Assembly (NCBI GenBank): GCA_028704555.1 | Contig: JAQWFD010000003.1 | Coordinates: 12,687-76,686 of the forward strand | Reading direction: 5' to 3' | Length of the DNA: 64,000 nucleotides | Source: Desulfobacterales bacterium | Lineage (GTDB): Bacteria > Desulfobacterota > Desulfobacteria > Desulfobacterales > JAQWFD01 | Shown: piece by piece, positions 57,988 through 64,000 of the stretch | How positions within the stretch are numbered: the first letter of the stretch is position 1 | How the letters are laid out: every line of letters starts with the position of its first letter | Program-made: the position numbers and the translations under genes | Notes under the pieces: model-generated | Told to the model about the DNA's origin: nothing | The model's input: only the letters and a program-made list of their open reading frames with translations | Databases searched by the model: none

Positions 57988-58941
57988 TCACAAAAAATCC
58001 GTCAGCAGCAGGCCCGCTCCGATCCGGTTGGTGGAGGCATTATAGTCGATCAGGCTTTCTCCGTAACCGTTAAAATACTGCACGAAGCCTTTGAGCCTTT
58101 TAAACAGCGGAAAGCTCCATTCCAGGCTGATGGCGCCCTTGTTTTCTGAACCCCGGAGGTTGTTTCGCAGCATCATGGAAAAATTGTGTGATTTCCAGTT
58201 GTACAATGCCCTGAGTTCCCCATAGCCAAGGTATTTTTCGATATCCGGATTATCGTCGCCGGATGTATCTTCAGGGGATTGTTTATCCTCTTCCGGTATT
58301 CGATACCATGGTTTCAGGTTGAAGTAAAAATTGCCTGCATGAAAGACAATATCCGCATAAATCCGGTTCCAGCTTCTGGATAAGGTGCCGCTGCGGCCAT
58401 TGGATTGATGAACGCCGCCAACTGAAATCTGATTGACGGTTATCCCGAAGAGGGTCACATCCGTGTGAAAATTCATCCAGATTTCCGGTTCATGAGTGGT
58501 TTCCCGGAACGGACTGGATGCGTCCTTGTTATATGCCTGCCAGTACGATTGATTGGTGTAGGCGAAGTAAAGGTCGATATTTTTTTCAAATATGTTTTCA
58601 ATCAGCTGATATTTCAAGCTGATTTGAAACTTTACTTCCACGTTATCGAATTCATCTTCGCCGATGGAAAAGGGGACTGAATTCGGGGCGGCATTGTAGG
58701 TGAAGGGAAGGAGGTAGTTCGGCCGGTGGGGGGTGATGACAAAGGGGCTTTCTCCGGTTTTTTTTTCCTCCTGCATTCGATCGGTTAAAGCGGATCGAGC
58801 CTGGGATGGGCTTGAAGGCGTTTGTGTGGAGTCGGCCGGGTCTGCAGAAGCGATTTCCGGCACAGGCCATCCCGAGATGATAATGCACAGCATCATGAAA
58901 ACAAAAAAGGCGGATGATTTTACAGGGGCTGTCTGATTCAT
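57988..58941 (-). CDS. pldA: Outer-membrane phospholipase A
   Basis: The 317-residue precursor has a signal peptide (about 1-33) and a beta-barrel. The catalytic residues align with E. coli PldA: His178 and Ser180 in GVHQSNGRSG, and Asn192 in SRSWNR, with the same spacing as His142, Ser144 and Asn156. It hydrolyses phospholipids that reach the outer leaflet, keeping outer-membrane asymmetry. It is a single gene with a weak ribosome-binding site. The cobalamin riboswitch lies just beyond its 3' end but serves cobT. Confidence 0.92.
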   Translation of the reverse strand: MNQTAPVKSSAFFVFMMLCIIISGWPVPEIASADPADSTQTPSSPSQARSALTDRMQEEKKTGESPFVITPHRPNYLLPFTYNAAPNSVPFSIGEDEFDNVEVKFQISLKYQLIENIFEKNIDLYFAYTNQSYWQAYNKDASSPFRETTHEPEIWMNFHTDVTLFGITVNQISVGGVHQSNGRSGTLSRSWNRIYADIVFHAGNFYFNLKPWYRIPEEDKQSPEDTSGDDNPDIEKYLGYGELRALYNWKSHNFSMMLRNNLRGSENKGAISLEWSFPLFKRLKGFVQYFNGYGESLIDYNASTNRIGAGLLLTDFL

Positions 58942-59432
58942 TGACCTGTCTTCTTAATTTTATTTTGAATATGAACGTTGTCCCGAAGGGGTTTTGACCG
59001 TGCAGCGCACGGCTATTCAACCGGACGGGTGGCCGATAGGATGTCCGGCGCCGCGGGATGCTCCGGATTTGCAGGCAAAATGCATGCGTCTGAATAAACT
59101 TTACCCTGTTTGTCCGACGGAATAAAGAAATAAACGCCTTATGAAAGCGGATATGAGATATTTTTTCTCGCTTTTTTGAATCAACTCTGGTAACAATCTC
59201 AAGGTCTGTATTCTGTGGTACTTGCCATTAGCAGGCTGTCGGTGCATTCTTTCGCAAACCCTGCCAAAAAAACAGAAAAATGAATTTTTATTTTTGTACA
59301 TGTACGTCAGTTAACCTTTTGCATGAATTATAAATAGGCATAAAATTTGAGAATTCGGGTTGCGGCATAGCCTGGCGTTAGAACCCGAGCGTGGCATCTT
59401 TCTGTATATGCCTGATACTAAGGAGGCGATAA
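58942..59432. other. Intergenic region between divergent pldA and agmatinase genes
   Basis: No gene is supported. Near 59356-59389, CGGGTT and AACCCG can pair around a loop of about 22 bases just upstream of the agmatinase gene. A ribosome-binding site, AAGGAGG, lies at 59420-59426. Confidence 0.5.
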
Positions 59433-60398
59433 ATGCCTGATTTTTATTGTAAAGATATGGCATCCGACCCTGACGATGGCGCAGGGCTTCTGGATGCAAA
59501 CTTGTTTTCCTTTATGAGACGCGAGCTTATCCGGGACATCAGTTCTCCTGATTTGGATGTGGTGGTCACCGGCGTTCCGTTTGATCTTGCCACCACACAC
59601 CGGCCCGGCGCCCGTCTGGCACCGGCCAGTATCCGGAAGGTTTCTGAAAATTTGTTTTGGGAGACCCGCCGCTGGCCCTGGGATTTTTGTGTGTTTGATA
59701 TTCTGGGTGTGGGCGATTGCGGGGATCTGTTATTTGATACCGGGGACGTGGACCATATGATAGCGCAGCTTCAACGGCATGCCTGCCGGATTCTGGACGC
59801 GGGTAAAACCATGCTGACTTTCGGGGGAGATCATTATATTACGTTGCCTCTTCTGCGAGAGCATGCAAAAAAATTCGGTCCGCTGTCCCTGATCCATTTT
59901 GATGCGCATGCAGACACGGAAAAGGAAGCGCGTGAGCGGCATCATGGCACCATGTTTGGCAGTGCCGTGAAAGAAGGAATCATTGCCCCTGACCGGTCGG
60001 TTCAGGTCGGCATCCGGACGGAATACGACATGACGCCGGATTACCGGTTTACGGTTCTGGATGCGGCGTGGGTCAATGAGCACCGTGCGGGGGACATTTC
60101 AGCGGAAATTAAACGGGTGGTGGGAGATCACCCGGCATATATCACCTTTGATATCGATTGTCTGGATCCGGCCTTTGCCCCGGGAACCGGGACGCCTGTC
60201 ATCGGGGGACTGACAACTGACATGGCTCTGAAACTTCTCCGGAAACTGGTGGGGATTCATCTGGTCGGTATGGATGTGGTGGAAGTGGCACCGGCCTACG
60301 ATCATGCGGAGATCACGGCGCTTGCCGCGGCTACCATCGGGTTGGAGCTGCTTTACGTTCTGGCGGCCGGGCAGGGGAGAGTTCAGCCTGCCAAGTGA
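59433..60398 (+). CDS. speB: Agmatinase-family ureohydrolase
   Basis: The 321-residue protein shows all binuclear manganese ligands of the arginase/agmatinase family: His134 (GGDHYITLP), Asp157, His159 and Asp161 (FDAHADTE), and Asp240 and Asp242 ([18 protein letters not shown]). The length and the HHGTMF segment favour agmatinase, which makes putrescine and urea from agmatine. Some relatives act on guanidino acids or guanidine, so the substrate is not certain. The start follows AAGGAGG. No other polyamine gene is nearby. Confidence 0.9.
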   Translation: MPDFYCKDMASDPDDGAGLLDANLFSFMRRELIRDISSPDLDVVVTGVPFDLATTHRPGARLAPASIRKVSENLFWETRRWPWDFCVFDILGVGDCGDLLFDTGDVDHMIAQLQRHACRILDAGKTMLTFGGDHYITLPLLREHAKKFGPLSLIHFDAHADTEKEARERHHGTMFGSAVKEGIIAPDRSVQVGIRTEYDMTPDYRFTVLDAAWVNEHRAGDISAEIKRVVGDHPAYITFDIDCLDPAFAPGTGTPVIGGLTTDMALKLLRKLVGIHLVGMDVVEVAPAYDHAEITALAAATIGLELLYVLAAGQGRVQPAK

Positions 60399-61154
60399 GA
60401 TCCGGCCGCACCTGGCATGATCATTCCCCGGAATGGCCCGGTAAGCGAGTTGAAACCCGAAATGAGGGGGCCGGACTGCCAAAGAGGGGCATGCTTATTT
60501 CTGTATGAAGAGGCATCTGACAGCGCGTTACCGGCAGATGCCTCTCTGGTCTGCAGAGCCTGTTTGAAATCTCCTTCGAATTCATCAATGGAATCTTTCA
60601 GGAGGGTAACGCTGTACGCAATCGTGGGGCCACCGCCGAATGCGCCTGAAACCATCGCGATCCGGGGGATGCCGGGTGCATGAAGCTAAAGCGCAAAAAC
60701 TCGGCACGCCTCAAACCGTTTGCGCTTTTTAACGCTTTACGGCCCGACATCTTTTCCCCGGATCGCGCCATGTCGTACGCCGGCAACGGGCGGGACTCCG
60801 AGGCTACGCACAGCAAAATATGGCCGCAGTTATGATCAAGCCCATTTTTTTCAATATCGGATTGCTCTGATCGGGCATATTCCAATCCGGGTTGGAACAT
60901 GATAATTCGTAACCGGGAAAATAATATTGTCAAATTCCAGGCATGGTGGTATCAATTTTTTAATGTATGCCGGATTGTGACGATGGTATAAAATCGTTAT
61001 AAACGGTTTTTAATCGTTTTGATAAGGTCATCAAACGGCCGCAAAGACGTTTTTCGAGAAATTTTCTCTCCCGGAGTTTACGTCTGTTTCATATCGGATT
61101 CCGAAAGTATCTCTGCTCTTAAAATCATAAACTTTATTCCAAGGAGACGTTTTT
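60399..61154. other. Intergenic region with a palindromic element
   Basis: No gene is supported in this 756-base gap. The element copy at 60655-60843 occupies about a quarter of it. The rest is unremarkable, except for AAGGAG at 61140-61145, which serves the foldase gene. Confidence 0.6.
60655..60843. mobile_element. Palindromic MITE-like element, second copy (inverted)
   Basis: This matches the reverse complement of 33733-34001 over most of its length: GATGCCGGGTGCATGAAGCT, CCGGATCGCGCCATGTCGTA, ATGGCCGCAGTTATGATCAA. The outer left end is degraded. Confidence 0.8.
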
Positions 61155-62138
61155 ATGTATGGTATGAAAGCAAACCCGTTTCTGTCAATATTGGCGATAT
61201 TCATTTTATGCAGCCCCTGTTTGTCCGGTGCAGTTGAAGAAAAAGCGGTATCCGGAGATAACGCCGCTGTTGTTAACGGAGCGGTCATCACCCGTCAGGA
61301 GATAAATACCGAACTGGATCAGCTCAGAAGCCGGGCAGCGCGTCAGGGGCAGGAGGTTCCCGACTCGGAACTTGATAACATTAAAAACAATATTCTGGAT
61401 AATCTGATCAACCAGGTGCTGCTGTACCAGGAAAGTGTCAAAAAAGGGGTCGTGGTCGATGATCAGGAGATAACAGATAAACTGAGCGAAATAAAAAAAA
61501 GATTTCCTGATGAAAACGATTATAAGAAGATTCTGGATGAAATGGGTATGTCCGAGGCAGATATTAAAATAAAGATCGGCCAGGGGATTTCCATAGAAAA
61601 ATTTATCGAGTCACAGATTCTTTCGAAGATTGTGGTATCCGATCAAGAGTCCCGGGCGTTTTATGATGCCAATCCAGCCTATTTTCAACAGCCGGAACAA
61701 GTCCAGGCAAGTCATATTTTAATAAAAGTGGGTGCGGAAGCAACCGAAACGCAGAGAGCCGAGGCAAAGAAAAAACTGGAAACGATCCGGGAAAAAATTC
61801 AAACGGGTGAGGATTTTTCGGCATTGGCCAGAGAGTTTTCAGAGTGCCCGAGCAGCGCCAAGGGCGGTGATCTGGGGCTTTTTGGCCGTGGACAGATGGT
61901 GAAGCCATTTGAGGACGCGGCATTTTCATTGAAGCCGGATGAGGTGAGCCCTGTTGTAGAAACCATGTTCGGGTACCATCTGATAAAAGTCACCGATAAG
62001 AAATCGGCGTCAGTCATTGGGTTCAATGATGCGAAAGATAAGATTTCCGGACACTTAAAGCATCAGAATACTCAGAAAGAAGTCAAGAAGCATATCGATA
62101 AATTAAGGGAAACGGCCGAAATCAAGAAATATATATAA
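61155..62138 (+). CDS. SurA/PrsA-type parvulin peptidyl-prolyl isomerase
   Basis: The 327-residue precursor has a signal peptide (hydrophobic core [12 protein letters not shown]). A SurA-type N-terminal chaperone region (about 35-165, [20 protein letters not shown]) and one parvulin domain (about 178-280) follow. The parvulin domain shows [29 protein letters not shown] and [11 protein letters not shown]. It assists folding of secreted or outer-membrane proteins in the periplasm. Only one isomerase domain is present, unlike E. coli SurA. It is a single gene behind AAGGAGA. Confidence 0.92.
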   Translation: MYGMKANPFLSILAIFILCSPCLSGAVEEKAVSGDNAAVVNGAVITRQEINTELDQLRSRAARQGQEVPDSELDNIKNNILDNLINQVLLYQESVKKGVVVDDQEITDKLSEIKKRFPDENDYKKILDEMGMSEADIKIKIGQGISIEKFIESQILSKIVVSDQESRAFYDANPAYFQQPEQVQASHILIKVGAEATETQRAEAKKKLETIREKIQTGEDFSALAREFSECPSSAKGGDLGLFGRGQMVKPFEDAAFSLKPDEVSPVVETMFGYHLIKVTDKKSASVIGFNDAKDKISGHLKHQNTQKEVKKHIDKLRETAEIKKYI

Positions 62139-62542
62139 GAGGTCATCGTATCCAATCGGCTGATTTTTTATAACAATCGCTTTAGCTTTATAGGCCCGGC
62201 ATCCCCCGGATCGTGATGGAGAAGCCGGAAACGGGCGGGACGAAGCTCTCGACAACGTGTCAGAAATTATGATCAAGCCCGAATAACCTGCTTCCCCCGC
62301 TCGACGGCATGTTTTTTTGGGGAAAAAATGAGCCTTTTCCCTATAGACAAAATGCGTTGAATTTTATACAAAAATTATAGCTGCCGCGTTACCCTTGACG
62401 ACCTGGAACTGCAGCATCCTCAATTTGTGTAACACCAGTGTTCTTGTCACGTTTCAACAGTCTGTTAAATCTTTCCATAATATGGCCGGTAAAAAACCGC
62501 ATATTCCCGTGAGGGAAAAACCCATCACAAGGAGGTTGACGT
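62139..62542. other. Intergenic region upstream of the small heat-shock gene
   Basis: No gene is supported. It contains a partial palindromic element (62182-62281). No clear heat-shock promoter or CIRCE element was recognised. Confidence 0.5.
62182..62281. repeat. Palindromic element, right-half copy
   Basis: Similarity to 33900-34000 covers TTAGCTTTATAGGCCCGGCA to TTATGATCAAGCCC. The left half is missing. Confidence 0.75.
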
Positions 62543-62989
62543 ATGGATTTGGTTCCATGGAGACCGTTGGGAGGAGAACTGAGTTCTTTTCGCAGAGAAA
62601 TGGACAGACTCTGGAACAGAGTTTTGGGAGAAACGCCGTTTTCCCGTGAATTTACGGAAGCGTGGGCACCATCGGTCGATATCTCGGAAAAGAATGATAA
62701 CTTTATCGTTAAAGCCGAGCTTCCGGGAATGGAGGCCGGGGATGTCGATGTGAGCCTTTCCGGCGATATCCTTACGATAAAAGGGGAGAAAAAATCGGAG
62801 GAGGAGCAAAAGGGTGAGAACCGGTATTGTTGTGAACGGTATTACGGAAGTTTCCATCGCTCGTTCCGACTGCCGGCAAATGTCCAGGCTGACAAGGTTG
62901 AGGCAAGTTTTTCCAAAGGCATTTTAAAAATCACCCTGCCAAAGATGGAAGAGGCAAAGAAGAAAGAAATTGAAATCAAGGTTAAATAA
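62543..62989 (+). CDS. Hsp20/alpha-crystallin small heat-shock protein
   Basis: The 148-residue protein has a short N-terminal arm and the alpha-crystallin domain (about 45-135): DISEKNDNFIVKAELPGMEA, GDILTIKGEKKSEEE and SFSKGILKITLPK. Its end is lysine-rich. It holds unfolded proteins in the cytoplasm without ATP. The start follows AAGGAGG. It stands alone, followed by short repeats of GAGTCTG type near 62999-63023. Confidence 0.95.
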   Translation: MDLVPWRPLGGELSSFRREMDRLWNRVLGETPFSREFTEAWAPSVDISEKNDNFIVKAELPGMEAGDVDVSLSGDILTIKGEKKSEEEQKGENRYCCERYYGSFHRSFRLPANVQADKVEASFSKGILKITLPKMEEAKKKEIEIKVK

Positions 62990-63341
62990 AGATCAGTCAA
63001 GAGTCTGGAGTCTGGAGTCAAGAGTTTGCCACTGAGTTCAGTCTTTTTTTTATCCTGTTCCTTCTCTATAACCCTTAACCCGATGGGCGGACCCCTGTGT
63101 CCGCCCCTGTCCCCGCACCCTGATCTTTGTTTTCAGTCCTCCACCCTCCGCCCTCTGGGCATGTTTTTCTGCTTAAGGGGAAAAATTTTCCGTATTTACA
63201 TGCGTCTACCAAGGTTTTATAGCTGTTGAACCTTGACAAATAAGGCCGGATCGATATGGCATGTTATGTGCTTTATGGTTTTATATCTCGGATTTTCCAA
63301 CATCAGGGATATGACACTATCTGCATCAGGGAGCATGTAAT
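62990..63341. other. Intergenic region with short GAGTCTG repeats
   Basis: Three near-copies of GAGTCTG lie at 62999-63023. A G/C-rich stretch from 63080 to 63160 has no recognisable gene. GGGAG at 63330 serves the next start. Confidence 0.5.
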
Positions 63342-64000
63342 ATGGTTCAAAAAATTATTCTGACGGCCGGGGTTTCGGGCATATTGCTGATGTCCGGATC
63401 AATTTTTGGCAATGTTTCGATCGCAACGGCACTGAACAGTTGTCTGATCGTTCTGGGAGGGAGTCTGGTCAGTGTTTTTCTGGCTTATCCGGCCCGCACC
63501 TTTCGTGAACTGATCAAATCTCTTTACGTTATGGTCAAATTCGGGGAACCGGATAGCCGGGTGCTGATCGAATCGATCGAACGGCTGGCGCGTATCCGGC
63601 GGATTCATGGCGCAAAGGCGCTGGAAAAAGAAGAAAACAGCCTCTCAAACCGGTTTCTCCGCAAGGGGATCCAGATGATTGTAGACGGATATGACCGGTA
63701 TACGATTCAAAACGCCATGGAAAAGGAATGCGACCTGTATTTGTCCCGCAGAGAATCTCAGCACGGTATTTTAAACACGATGGTTAAAATTTCCCCGGTT
63801 TTCGGCTTTATCGGGACCATTATCGGATTGACCGGCGTGTTAAACCACATGGGCAATCCTGAAGAAATCGGCAGGGGCATGGCGATTGCCCTGATGACCA
63901 CATTATACGGACTGTTATTCGCCAATATGGTGTTTTTACCCTTTGCCAGAAAGTTCTCCGAGCACACCAGAAGCGAGGCCCTTCTGCTGAATGTCATCCT
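63342..64000 (+). CDS. MotA/TolQ/ExbB-family proton-channel protein, partial
   Basis: The frame opens at the ATG at 63342 behind GGGAG and stays open to the window edge (219 codons). The start, MVQKIILTAGVSGILLMSGS, then CLIVLGGSLVSVFLAYPART and the late KISPVFGFIGTIIGLTGVLN and TTLYGLLFANMVFLPFARK match the MotA-type flagellar stator, with four membrane helices expected. The C terminus and any motB partner lie outside. It is more MotA-like than ExbB-like in helix order and length. Confidence 0.85.
   Translation, partial: MVQKIILTAGVSGILLMSGSIFGNVSIATALNSCLIVLGGSLVSVFLAYPARTFRELIKSLYVMVKFGEPDSRVLIESIERLARIRRIHGAKALEKEENSLSNRFLRKGIQMIVDGYDRYTIQNAMEKECDLYLSRRESQHGILNTMVKISPVFGFIGTIIGLTGVLNHMGNPEEIGRGMAIALMTTLYGLLFANMVFLPFARKFSEHTRSEALLLNVI

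Overview
The window looks like the chromosome of an anaerobic, respiring Gram-negative bacterium, most plausibly a Desulfobacterota (deltaproteobacterial) relative. This rests on gene content: a periplasmic selenocysteine-dependent formate dehydrogenase with its accessory genes, a Tat-exported molybdoenzyme operon driven by a sigma-54 activator, DUF5320/NifX-like/Mrp/radical-SAM iron-sulfur genes, relics of a tungsten aldehyde:ferredoxin oxidoreductase, two molybdate/tungstate ABC transporters and outer-membrane proteins. No rRNA or tRNA gene was recognised.

Region 1 (1-16,600) is a type I-C CRISPR-Cas locus. Its order is cas3, cas5c, cas8c, cas7c, a dead DinD/BRO-like gene, cas4, cas1 and cas2, followed by an array of 65 repeats and 64 spacers. 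The locus is bracketed by same-orientation copies of the 3' end of a REP-associated (Y1/HUH) transposase gene. Upstream, that piece sits in a small element with inverted ends that has cut a WYL-type regulator and been duplicated with its surroundings. Downstream lie one intact RAYT transposase and one RAYT relic.

Region 2 (16,600-27,100) holds an iron-sulfur flavoprotein, a mosaic of pseudogene pieces, an AraC regulator, a PAS-PAS sigma-54 activator and an operon for a Tat-exported molybdopterin enzyme (catalytic subunit, four-cluster subunit, TorD chaperone, large ferredoxin). Region 3 (27,100-34,200) carries DUF5320 proteins, a NifX-like protein, an Mrp ATPase and a radical SAM protein, then a decayed aldehyde:ferredoxin oxidoreductase beside an intact lipoate-protein ligase.

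Region 4 (34,200-57,700) is dominated by molybdenum and tungsten biology. It contains a modABC-type transporter with a TrmO-like gene, a divergent tupBC pair without tupA, a molybdenum-storage-protein homologue with a small partner gene, and an oxyanion-type porin. Further on are topoisomerase III, a glycine-rich RNA-binding protein, the formate dehydrogenase operon flanked by two single-domain ModE-like regulators, and an FmdE-MoeA-like fusion. A broken cobT lies behind a cobalamin riboswitch. Together these genes cover oxyanion entry, transport, storage, cofactor handling, regulation and use.

Region 5 (57,700-64,000) carries outer-membrane phospholipase A, an agmatinase-family enzyme, a parvulin-type foldase, a small heat-shock protein and the start of a MotA-family proton-channel protein. 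A dispersed palindromic repeat family sits in several intergenic gaps between 26.9 and 62.3 kb.
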